DNA from: a bacterium
GTDB lineage: Bacteria > Bacillota > Clostridia > Oscillospirales > Acutalibacteraceae
NCBI GenBank assembly: GCA_020626545.1
Contig: JAHKZS010000152.1
Span: 1 to 6,144, forward strand
Length of the DNA: 6,144 nucleotides
Direction of reading: 5' to 3'
Every line of letters begins with the position of its first letter. Positions within the stretch are counted from its first letter, which is position 1. Under the pieces are notes generated by a model. It worked only from the letters and a program-made list of their open reading frames with translations. It searched no databases and had not been told where the DNA came from. Below are positions 1 through 5,751 of the stretch, piece after piece. The position numbers and the translations under genes were made by a program.

Positions 1-92
1 ATAAGGCGTGTATGGCGATTATAGTCATCGCCCGTTGCCGCTTGCGGCAAACCGGGCGGACAACATAAATCTTTGATAGTGTGAATTTTCAC
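1..92 (-). CDS. Possible 5' part of an unrecognised small protein, running off the left edge (weak)
   Basis: On the minus strand a GTG at 92-90 lies 7 nt downstream of a full AAGGAGG Shine-Dalgarno (106-100), and the frame stays open for 30 codons to the window edge, beginning MKIHTIKDLCCPPGLPQAAT. I do not recognise the product, and no domain or membrane segment is visible. Two things count against it: the frame runs through two hairpins (14-32 and 31-56), and a 22 bp palindrome (76-97) covers the start codon, so the same bases could be a non-coding repeat. A -10-like TATTAT (117-112) lies upstream with no good -35. If real, it is transcribed divergently from the CAP-domain gene. The ribosome binding site is the only positive evidence. 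Confidence 0.2.
   Translation of the reverse strand, partial: MKIHTIKDLCCPPGLPQAATGDDYNRHTRL
14..56. repeat. Two adjacent, partly competing hairpins
   Basis: GGCGAT (14-19) pairs with ATCGCC (27-32) across a 7 nt loop. Directly after it, TTGCCGC (35-41) pairs with GCGGCAA (44-50), and the outer CCCG (31-34) pairs with CGGG (53-56), leaving AC as a bulge. The two share bases 31-32, so only one can fully form. No T-run follows on either strand, so a simple intrinsic terminator is unlikely. GC-rich tandem stems like these in an AT-rich spacer suggest a dispersed palindromic repeat or the structured end of an upstream transcript. The pairing is seen directly; the role is unknown. Confidence 0.5.
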
Positions 93-97
93 ACTAT
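76..97. promoter_or_regulatory. 22 bp palindrome, possible operator or start-codon hairpin
   Basis: ATAGTGTGAA (76-85) is the exact reverse complement of TTCACACTAT (88-97), with TT between them. The size and symmetry fit the site of a dimeric repressor. On the minus strand the same bases would form a hairpin burying the GTG at 92-90, just downstream of AAGGAGG. The site lies 93 bp upstream of the -35 of the CAP-domain gene, rather far for direct repression of that promoter. I cannot assign a regulator family. Confidence 0.45.
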
Positions 98-189
98 TCC
101 CTCCTTCATAAATAATACCACTTTGCCGATAAAAAGGTTACATTTTATTTAAGCGAGGCGTAACAGACAATAATTTTTAAACAACTATA

Positions 190-218
190 TTGATTTTGTG
201 CAATTTGTGGTATATAAT
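190..218 (+). promoter_or_regulatory. Sigma-A-type promoter of the CAP-domain gene
   Basis: TTGATT (190-195) and TATAAT (213-218) are separated by exactly 17 bp. The -10 is a perfect consensus and the -35 matches four of six bases. Transcription should start near 225, giving a leader of about 25 nt, just long enough for the Shine-Dalgarno GAAGGAGG (234-241), which lies 8 nt before the ATG at 250. No operator overlaps these boxes. Confidence 0.7.
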
Positions 219-249
219 TATATAAATAGGGCTGAAGGAGGACGGCTGT

Positions 250-1377
250 ATGAAAAATTTAATAAAAACAACCGCCGTTCTGACCACGCTCGTTATTTTA
301 CTTTCGGCTTTCAGCGTTACGGCGTTCGCCGAAAGCGGATATTTGGTTCACGGAACGTTTAATTTTGATTACGCTAACGAAATGGCGGACTATATAAACG
401 ATTACCGTGAGCAAAACGGACTTGAAAAACTCGAGAACGATTTTTCGCTCGTGGAGCCCGCTATGATTAGAGCGGCTGAGTGCAGCGTTAATTTCTCCCA
501 TATCCGACCGAACACTAAATCCTGGTCAACGGTTGCGGACTGGGAAGAAGCAGTTGCCGAAAATATCGCGAAAGGGTTTTCAAATCCGCGCGAAGCTACC
601 GACGGCTACTATAATTCCGAGGGTCACAGAATTAATATGCTCGGCGACTACACCCGTATGGGCGTAGGAGTATTCACGGACGATAACGGCCTTAATTACT
701 GGATTCATATTTTTACCCGCGGAGATGTTCAGCGCTCCTATAAAGAAAAGGGGAAGCGCTCGGTTATAGTAAGTATCGGCGATAATCCCGATGCGGAAAC
801 TCAGGTTGTGTATTCCGACGGCTTACCCTCGCCGACGGATAAAGCTTTAGAATATGAAAAAGACTTATCGCCCGATATAGCTTCGGTAAGCCTTTCGAAA
901 ACTGTTTTCGTTTATAACGGCAGGAGCCAGGCTCCCAAGATAACCGTTAGGGATAAAAACGGCAATAAAATATCCGACAAATATTACAGCGTAAATATGC
1001 CCTCGAAGCACACTTTCTACGGCGTATATACAATTAAGGTGTCGCATAAATTAAAAAACCAGAGCTTTAATAAGAAGTTTAAGATTATTCCTAAAGCCGT
1101 CGCGATTAATAAGATGATTTCTAAGTCGAAAAAATCCGTCACGGTAAAATGGAAAAGTGTATCCCCTTCAGCTACGGGAGTTAAGCTCTGCGTAGCTAAG
1201 GACGAAGATTTTACCGAGGGCAAGAAAACATATACAATCTCCAGAACTAAGCGTTATAAAAGTGTTAAAGGACTTAAAAAAGGAACGACCTATTACTTTA
1301 AACTCAGGACTTATAAAAAGTCGGGAGATGAGGTTTATTACTCCGATTGGAGTTCAGTTAAAAAAATTAAGCGATAA
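250..1377 (+). CDS. Secreted CAP (SCP-like) domain protein with C-terminal Ig/MBG-like and FN3-like modules
   Basis: Exported protein of 375 aa. A signal peptide covers residues 1-27: basic MKNLIK, a hydrophobic core, then AFA before E28. The CAP domain spans about 42-156 and keeps the family signatures: SHIRP with His84, AENIA with Glu104, EGHRINML with His126, then MGVGVF. Residues about 208-282 look like an Ig or MBG-type strand domain (VYNGRSQAPKITV, ending FKIIPKA). Residues about 284-375 resemble fibronectin type III, with GLKKGTTYYFKLRTYK. Bacterial CAP proteins are widespread in Clostridia, but their biochemical activity is mostly undefined, so no reaction is assigned. No LPXTG motif or second membrane segment is seen, so it is probably released or held non-covalently by the very basic C-terminus. 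The start is fixed by GAAGGAGG 8 nt upstream and a consensus promoter. Convergent with the deacetylase gene. Confidence 0.9.
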   Translation: MKNLIKTTAVLTTLVILLSAFSVTAFAESGYLVHGTFNFDYANEMADYINDYREQNGLEKLENDFSLVEPAMIRAAECSVNFSHIRPNTKSWSTVADWEEAVAENIAKGFSNPREATDGYYNSEGHRINMLGDYTRMGVGVFTDDNGLNYWIHIFTRGDVQRSYKEKGKRSVIVSIGDNPDAETQVVYSDGLPSPTDKALEYEKDLSPDIASVSLSKTVFVYNGRSQAPKITVRDKNGNKISDKYYSVNMPSKHTFYGVYTIKVSHKLKNQSFNKKFKIIPKAVAINKMISKSKKSVTVKWKSVSPSATGVKLCVAKDEDFTEGKKTYTISRTKRYKSVKGLKKGTTYYFKLRTYKKSGDEVYYSDWSSVKKIKR

Positions 1378-1382
1378 AACAC

Positions 1383-1414
1383 AGAGGCGGCTCAAAAGGT
1401 TTTGAGCCGCCTCT
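1383..1414. terminator. Long perfect hairpin, probably terminates the minus-strand deacetylase transcript
   Basis: AGAGGCGGCTCAAAA (1383-1397) pairs perfectly over 15 bp with 1400-1414, with only GG between. On the minus strand the stem is followed by GTGTTTTA (1382-1375), a short T-tract, so it works best as terminator of the leftward deacetylase transcript. On the plus strand it is followed by AGTTGTAAG, with no T-run. It begins 6 bp after the stop codon of the CAP-domain gene. The stem is seen directly; the direction of termination is inferred. Confidence 0.7.
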
Positions 1415-1418
1415 AGTT

Positions 1419-1446
1419 GTAAGTGGTAAGTGATAAGCGGTAAGTT
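1419..1446. repeat. Four tandem 7 bp units (GTAAGTG type)
   Basis: The units are GTAAGTG (1419-1425), GTAAGTG (1426-1432), ATAAGCG (1433-1439) and GTAAGTT (1440-1446). The first two are identical; the third and fourth differ from them at two and one positions. Units three and four are also the left arm of the hairpin at 1433-1467, so an inverted copy of two units follows after a short AT spacer. The array is too short and its units too small for a CRISPR. It looks like replication-slippage or a degenerate intergenic repeat. Confidence 0.6.
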
Positions 1447-1467
1447 AAAAATAAACTTACCGCTTAT
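1433..1467 (+). terminator. Hairpin with T-rich tail, probably terminates the CAP-domain transcript
   Basis: ATAAGCGGTAAGTT (1433-1446) pairs perfectly over 14 bp with AACTTACCGCTTAT (1454-1467), leaving a 7 nt AT loop. On the plus strand it is followed by TTATTATTCTTT (1468-1479), a T-rich tract lying partly inside the 3' end of the converging deacetylase gene. The stem is only moderately GC-rich. With the hairpin at 1383-1414 it forms a bidirectional terminator region. Confidence 0.6.
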
Positions 1468-1470
1468 TTA

Positions 1471-2910
1471 TTATTCTTTAATTTTATCCGCGCTGAAATA
1501 CTCAACGCCGTTTTCGGGAGCCTTGCCGTTTTTAGCGTACATAAGCTCTTTGCATGTTACGAGCTGATAACCCTTTTTCTTAAGCGCGGGTACAATTCTC
1601 TTAACCGCGTCGGCGGTCGAGGTGTAAATCTCGTGCATAAGGATTATATCGCCGTCGCCTACGTTATTCATAACCATATCGTAAACCTTGTCGGCGTCTC
1701 TGGAGAGCCAGTCCTGAGTGTCAATAGTCCAGTAGTAAATCGGCATATTTTCCTTTTTACACTCGGCTTTAATTGTACCTGTAGTCATACCGCCGGGTGA
1801 GCGGAACGCCGTCGGATAAAGTCCGCAGATATTATAGATAGCGTCCGAAGCTTTACGGATATCGGACGGAAGAACGTTCTCTCCGTAATGAGCGTGGTTC
1901 CATGTATGGTTTCCAAGCTCCATACCAAGACTAACCTTGCGCTTTATGTTGTTCGGGTTGCCCTCGGCGTTTCTGCCGACCATAAAGAACGTAGCCTTAG
2001 CGTTGTACTTCTCTAAAGTATCTAAAATACTTCCCGAAGCCTTGTTGTACCCGGGACCGTCGTCGAATGTAAGAGCGACCATCGGCTTGTTGGGATCAAT
2101 ACTGCTTCTGAGAGTGAAGTTCTCCGCGATATATACGACGTAAGCCGAACTCCATGTGCCGGTGACTTTTTGATCGTTGTGAGTAGCTGTCGTTCTGATT
2201 CTTAAGCAGTACGGACCTGACTTCTCTAGTCCTGTAATAATAGTCTTGGGAGTCTTGGACTGTTTAAACGATTTAGTAACGGCGTTCTTAAAGTTCTTAT
2301 CGTCGCCTTTAACGTACTGAACCTGGTATGTTTCGGCATTAGGAACAGATTTCCACGCCAGAGAAATCGTACCCTCGTTATGAGATTTACATTCGCTGAA
2401 CACAGGAGTCGCGGGCAGAGTGTAAACATCTACGGTTCTCCTGTCGCTTTCGATAATGTTATCGCCTTTTTTATAAGAGGTTACGCAAAGGGTGTAATCC
2501 GTAAGCGAATTGAGCTTCTTAACAGTGTAGGTAGTTTTCTTTTTGCCGATAGTGCCGACCTTTTTAAACTCACCCTCGTCGAACGTCTTTTTGTAGATTA
2601 TATATCCGTCGACATCCGCCGCCTTTTTCCACTGTAATTTTACAGCGCTGCCAGAAACCTTAACGGATTTTAAATCCTCTACAGGATCGGACTTAGGTCT
2701 TACCGCGTTCCATATTGTTACTCCGAGAAGAACGATAAGTATAACCGCCGCGATAACTAAAATCGGACGTTTATCAATTCTCCTGCGCCTTTTAAACGAA
2801 TTATATGAGTTACGTCGTCTGCGGGGAGGTTGAATGTTACGCCGCCTTACGCTGTTCGAGGGATTATATTTACTTGTATCCACCTTTAAGTTGACGTATT
2901 TTACTTCCAT
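1471..2910 (-). CDS. Membrane-anchored polysaccharide deacetylase (NodB/CE4) with two FN3-like domains
   Basis: Protein of 479 aa predicted to remove N-acetyl groups from peptidoglycan or another extracellular glycan. The cytoplasmic N-terminus is strikingly basic (12 Arg between residues 22 and 48), followed by one membrane segment at about 49-67, giving an N-in, catalytic-domain-out topology. Two FN3-like domains follow (about 80-164 and 168-260), then a NodB domain (about 275-455). All five CE4 motifs are intact: TFDDGP (Asp283, Asp284), HTWNH (metal ligands His335, His339), RSPGG (Arg370), DTQDW (Asp397, Asp400) and LMH (His426). An active metal-dependent enzyme is therefore expected. The exact substrate (GlcNAc or MurNAc) cannot be read from the sequence. 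AGGAAG (2923-2918) lies 7 nt before the ATG. The ZIP transporter gene is 112 bp upstream on the same strand. The architecture resembles PdaA/PgdA-like enzymes only through the catalytic domain. Confidence 0.93.
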   Translation of the reverse strand: MEVKYVNLKVDTSKYNPSNSVRRRNIQPPRRRRNSYNSFKRRRRIDKRPILVIAAVILIVLLGVTIWNAVRPKSDPVEDLKSVKVSGSAVKLQWKKAADVDGYIIYKKTFDEGEFKKVGTIGKKKTTYTVKKLNSLTDYTLCVTSYKKGDNIIESDRRTVDVYTLPATPVFSECKSHNEGTISLAWKSVPNAETYQVQYVKGDDKNFKNAVTKSFKQSKTPKTIITGLEKSGPYCLRIRTTATHNDQKVTGTWSSAYVVYIAENFTLRSSIDPNKPMVALTFDDGPGYNKASGSILDTLEKYNAKATFFMVGRNAEGNPNNIKRKVSLGMELGNHTWNHAHYGENVLPSDIRKASDAIYNICGLYPTAFRSPGGMTTGTIKAECKKENMPIYYWTIDTQDWLSRDADKVYDMVMNNVGDGDIILMHEIYTSTADAVKRIVPALKKKGYQLVTCKELMYAKNGKAPENGVEYFSADKIKE

Positions 2911-2948
2911 ATTTTTACTTCCTAATATTCAAAATTATCCTACTCTAT

Positions 2949-2977
2949 ATTCTAATAAAAAACTAGAAAAAAAGCAA
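2949..2977 (-). promoter_or_regulatory. Candidate promoter of the deacetylase gene
   Basis: On the minus strand TTGCTT (2977-2972) and TAGAAT (2954-2949) are 17 bp apart, with a T-rich spacer. The -10 matches five of six bases and the -35 three of six. It would give a leader of about 30 nt carrying AGGAAG. No convincing terminator hairpin lies between the ZIP gene and this point, so the deacetylase may also be read from the ZIP promoter. Confidence 0.45.
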
Positions 2978-3022
2978 CATTATTTTAGAAAAAAGTTGAA
3001 AAAGGAAGAATTATGAAGTTTT

Positions 3023-3826
3023 TTATCCGAGCATTACGTCTAAAAGCATCATAACGGCGAATCCTGTCACAATCCCCATCGTCGCGAAATACGGGTGAGT
3101 GTCCTTATTTTGCTGACATTCGGGGATAAGTTCGTGTACCGCGACTAAAATCATAGCTCCCGCCGCGAAAGCTAAGGCGTAGGGGAGTATAGACTGAATA
3201 TGCACTACCGCGAGCGCTCCGATAACGCCCGCTATCGGTTCGACGAATCCCGATAAAGTTCCTGTAAGAAAGCACCTTAACGACGAGTAGCCCTCGCGTT
3301 TAAGCGGAAGTGATACCGCCGCTCCCTCGGGAAAGTTTTGGATGCCGATTCCGACGGCTATAGTAATCGCGCCCATTAAGTTTTCGGGGGAAAAGTTGCC
3401 GTTTTGAAGCGAGCCGAAGGCTACTCCGACCGCAAGTCCCTCGGGTATATTGTGGAGCGTAATCGAAAGCACAAGCATTATAATGCGGTTAACTCTTTCG
3501 TTACGCGAGCCCTTTGAGACAGCGAGCCTGCGCCTTGAGAATGTGACTACTTTGTCCGACATCCACATAAACACAGCGCCGAATAAAAAACCGCTCGTAG
3601 CTACCGCGTAAGCGGGCAGAGCCGACTGTTTTTCCGCGAGCTCAATCGACGGCTCCAAAAGCGACCAGAAGCTCGCGGCTATCATAACGCCCGAAGCGAA
3701 CCCGAGTAAAAGATTCAGGGTTTTCTCCTTAGGCGATTTAAAAAACATTACAGTAGCCGCCCCCAGCACATTTACCGCCCATGTGCCGAGCGCCGCTATT
3801 AATGCGTATAATATAAGAATTTCCAT
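3023..3826 (-). CDS. ZIP family divalent metal transporter, GufA-like
   Basis: Integral membrane protein of 267 aa with about eight hydrophobic segments, the usual size for bacterial ZIPs. The metal-binding helices are clear. Segment four carries HNIPEG (His125, Asn126, Glu129); segment five carries QNFPEG (Gln163, Asn164, Glu167). VEP (Glu196) and HELIPE (His231, Glu232) lie in later segments. HNIPEG plus QNFPEG is typical of the GufA branch, to which the structurally studied Bordetella ZIP also belongs. Known relatives move Zn, and sometimes Fe, Mn or Cd, into the cytoplasm; the metal here cannot be told. There is no His-rich loop between segments three and four, only a basic stretch around 98-113. 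AGGAGG (3838-3833) lies 6 nt before the ATG. It is divergent from the FHA-SEDS gene and upstream of the deacetylase. Confidence 0.93.
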   Translation of the reverse strand: MEILILYALIAALGTWAVNVLGAATVMFFKSPKEKTLNLLLGFASGVMIAASFWSLLEPSIELAEKQSALPAYAVATSGFLFGAVFMWMSDKVVTFSRRRLAVSKGSRNERVNRIIMLVLSITLHNIPEGLAVGVAFGSLQNGNFSPENLMGAITIAVGIGIQNFPEGAAVSLPLKREGYSSLRCFLTGTLSGFVEPIAGVIGALAVVHIQSILPYALAFAAGAMILVAVHELIPECQQNKDTHPYFATMGIVTGFAVMMLLDVMLG

Positions 3827-3884
3827 ATTTTGCCTCCTATAAGTATAGTATTAAGCTATAGAGTACAGGTGACTGAGAAAATAC

Positions 3885-3913
3885 TTTATAAAATATACGG
3901 TAGAATGTTATAA
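3885..3913 (-). promoter_or_regulatory. Weak candidate promoter of the ZIP gene
   Basis: On the minus strand TTATAA (3913-3908) and TATAAA (3890-3885) lie 17 bp apart, matching four and five of six consensus bases. The start would fall near 3878, giving a leader of about 50 nt. The -35 overlaps the inverted repeat at 3911-3934, which would suit repression. The region is AT-rich, so a chance match is quite possible. Confidence 0.3.
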
Positions 3914-3934
3914 CTTTTACAGCGGTAAAAGTTA
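3911..3934. promoter_or_regulatory. Inverted repeat in the divergent ZIP / FHA-SEDS promoter region
   Basis: TAACTTTTAC (3911-3920) and GTAAAAGTTA (3925-3934) are perfect 10 bp complements around AGCG. The repeat lies 25 bp upstream of the forward -35 and overlaps a possible -35 of the ZIP gene, so it could be an operator for one or both. It does not match the Fur, Zur, MntR or AdcR consensus that I know. No T-run follows on either strand, so it is not a normal terminator. Confidence 0.5.
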
Positions 3935-3958
3935 CAGTGCTCGCGGGCAATAAAACGA

Positions 3959-3987
3959 TTGACTTTTATATTGGTTTGAGTTAAAAT
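3959..3987 (+). promoter_or_regulatory. Sigma-A-type promoter of the FHA-SEDS / PBP operon
   Basis: TTGACT (3959-3964) and TAAAAT (3982-3987) are 17 bp apart, each matching five of six consensus bases. The predicted start is near 3994, giving a leader of about 40 nt with AAAGGAG (4017-4023) placed 9 nt before the ATG at 4033. Confidence 0.7.
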
Positions 3988-4032
3988 GTACTATGTATAA
4001 ATTTGTAATTCTATAGAAAGGAGACGGACGGT

Positions 4033-5712
4033 ATGACGTTAATTATGGATATCGCGGTTGTGGCGTTGAGAATGCTGCTTCCCGTATATACTGTCGTAAT
4101 TGTATATCAAATTTTCGCGGCTATGCGTCGCCGTCGCCGACCGGAACGTCCGCTTGTACTTTTACAGGATTTGGAAACCGGCGAAAAAACTCCTGTTCTG
4201 TTTTGGGAAAACGCTATCGGAAGATCGCGCGGTTCGGATATTGCTATAGACGACCCCGCGGTTTCGAGGAACCATTGTGTGCTTTTACGGCGTAAAGAGG
4301 GTTGGTTTATAACCGATACAGGCTCTAAAACAGGAACTTACGTAAACGGAAAGCGCGTAGGAAGCCGGCGCGCTATGCTTAATATAGACGATACTATAAC
4401 TTTAGGTAACCGAGAATACGCCTTTAGACGAGGCGAGGAGTTCCACGAGGAGCTTCAGTCGAGCTGGTTTTTCTCTAAAGTTTCTAATAAACCCGCCATT
4501 CAGCCTTACAAGATTCTTATTTTAGTTTCGCTGTTCCATATTTTTATGGCGGTTGAGGCGTGTTTCTGCGACGGGGCTAAGGATTTTGACCCCGCTATAC
4601 TCTGCGGATGTTTAGTAGGCGTGGAGTGGCTGTTCTACTTTGTGTCGAGAGTTATCCTCAGGCGCGCGGCGTTTGAGCTCGAGGCGCTCGGATTGTTCTT
4701 TACGGGAATAGGCGTAATGCTGCTCGCCCGCCAAAATGTAAAAAACGCTCTCATTCAGCCCGCTTACGTACAGCTGGTTGCCGCTGTCGCGGGTATGATT
4801 GCGTTCTGTATACTTATTAAGTTTATCGAAAACCCCGACCGTATAGGTAAGTGGCGTTTAATTATTATGATAGCGGCGGTACTGTTGCTCGGTATCAACC
4901 TTGTATTCGGACGAGTTACCAACGGTTCGGCTAACTGGGTTCATATAGGTCCCGTTACCGTTCAGCCGTCTGAATTCGTAAAAATAGCGTTTATTTTCGT
5001 GGGAGCGTCTACGCTCGACCGATTACAGACTAAACAAAACTTACTTGAGTTTATTATATTCTCGGCGATTTGCGTCGGAGCGCTCGCTCTTATGGGCGAC
5101 TTCGGAACAGCGCTTATCTTCTTCGGAACATTCCTGCTTATATCGTTTACACGTTCGGGAGATTTTAAAACCGTTATTCTCGCTCTTACCGGCGCGGGAC
5201 TCGGCGGTTTTATCGTGCTGAATATGAAACCGTATGTACTCAGGCGTTTCCAGGGCTGGCGCCATGTATGGCAGTATACCCAAGACAGCCGAGGCTACCA
5301 GCAGGCTCGTGTGCTCACTTATATAGCGTCGGGCGGACTTTTCGGCGTAGGTATAGGTAACGGCGTATTAAAATACGTAGCCGCTTCGGAATCCGACCTT
5401 GTATTCGGACTTATGAGCGAGGAAATGGGATTTATTTCGGCGATTGTTATCGCTATCGCTATCGCGACACTGTTTATCTACGCGCGTTCGGTAACTACAC
5501 GAAGCCGAAGCACATTCTATTCGATTTCCGCGTGTTGCGCGGCGGGACTATTCGTTATTCAGATGTCGCTCAACGTATTCGGCGCCACCGATATTCTCCC
5601 GCTCACGGGAGTAACATTCCCGTTTATAAGCGCGGGAGGTTCAAGTATAATATCTTGTTGGGGACTTTTAGCGTTTATAAAAGCCGCCGACGAGCGAACC
5701 TATTCGAAATAA
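4033..5712 (+). CDS. FHA domain fused to a SEDS peptidoglycan glycosyltransferase (FtsW/RodA/SpoVE family)
   Basis: Protein of 559 aa; ordinary RodA/FtsW are about 370-420 aa. The extra length is one N-terminal membrane segment (about 8-29), an Arg-rich stop (MRRRRRPERP), and an FHA domain (about 56-133) with its phosphothreonine-binding residues: GRS (Gly63, Arg64), SRNH (Ser78, Arg79, His81) and VNG (Asn105). About ten or more membrane segments follow from 158. SEDS hallmarks are NWVHIGPVTVQPSEFVKIA (301-319), GDFGTA (355-360), YQQARVL, GLFGVGIGNG, SDLVFGLMSEEMGF with Asp455 at the place of the catalytic aspartate, and PLTGVTFPFISAGGSS. SEDS proteins polymerise lipid II into glycan strands with a class B PBP; one is encoded 39 bp downstream. 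The FHA domain suggests control by a Ser/Thr kinase of PrkC type, not in this window. RodA-like rather than FtsW is a guess from the PBP. Confidence 0.93.
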   Translation: MTLIMDIAVVALRMLLPVYTVVIVYQIFAAMRRRRRPERPLVLLQDLETGEKTPVLFWENAIGRSRGSDIAIDDPAVSRNHCVLLRRKEGWFITDTGSKTGTYVNGKRVGSRRAMLNIDDTITLGNREYAFRRGEEFHEELQSSWFFSKVSNKPAIQPYKILILVSLFHIFMAVEACFCDGAKDFDPAILCGCLVGVEWLFYFVSRVILRRAAFELEALGLFFTGIGVMLLARQNVKNALIQPAYVQLVAAVAGMIAFCILIKFIENPDRIGKWRLIIMIAAVLLLGINLVFGRVTNGSANWVHIGPVTVQPSEFVKIAFIFVGASTLDRLQTKQNLLEFIIFSAICVGALALMGDFGTALIFFGTFLLISFTRSGDFKTVILALTGAGLGGFIVLNMKPYVLRRFQGWRHVWQYTQDSRGYQQARVLTYIASGGLFGVGIGNGVLKYVAASESDLVFGLMSEEMGFISAIVIAIAIATLFIYARSVTTRSRSTFYSISACCAAGLFVIQMSLNVFGATDILPLTGVTFPFISAGGSSIISCWGLLAFIKAADERTYSK

Positions 5713-5737
5713 ATTATGATTTAATAAAATATTCGAG

Positions 5738-5744
5738 AAAGGAG
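5738..5744 (+). promoter_or_regulatory. Ribosome binding site that fixes the PBP start
   Basis: AAAGGAG lies 7 nt before the ATG at 5752, in the 39 bp gap after the FHA-SEDS stop codon. No promoter or terminator is visible in this gap, so the two genes are probably co-transcribed. Confidence 0.75.
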
Positions 5745-5751
5745 AGTTGTA

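Noticed and set aside
12..68. Plus-strand short frame ending at TAA 66-68
   Set aside because: It has no ribosome binding site in view, runs through both GC-rich hairpins, and gives an Arg/Cys-rich peptide unlike a real protein end.
1..249. tRNA or other known structured RNA gene
   Set aside because: The stems do not form a cloverleaf, and no T-loop or acceptor-end pattern is seen.
1419..1467. CRISPR-like array
   Set aside because: The units are only 7 bp with no spacers between them, and there are no cas genes nearby.
2834..3016. Plus-strand open frame of 60 codons across the deacetylase promoter
   Set aside because: It is antisense to the deacetylase N-terminus, and its Lys-rich end is simply translation of an A-rich spacer.
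3839..4032. Riboswitch in the divergent intergenic region
   Set aside because: The only strong stem is a single 10 bp inverted repeat, and predicted leaders on either side are about 50 nt or less, too short for known riboswitch classes.
5041..5283. Minus-strand open frame of 80 codons inside the FHA-SEDS gene
   Set aside because: It is antisense to conserved SEDS sequence and has no motif of its own.
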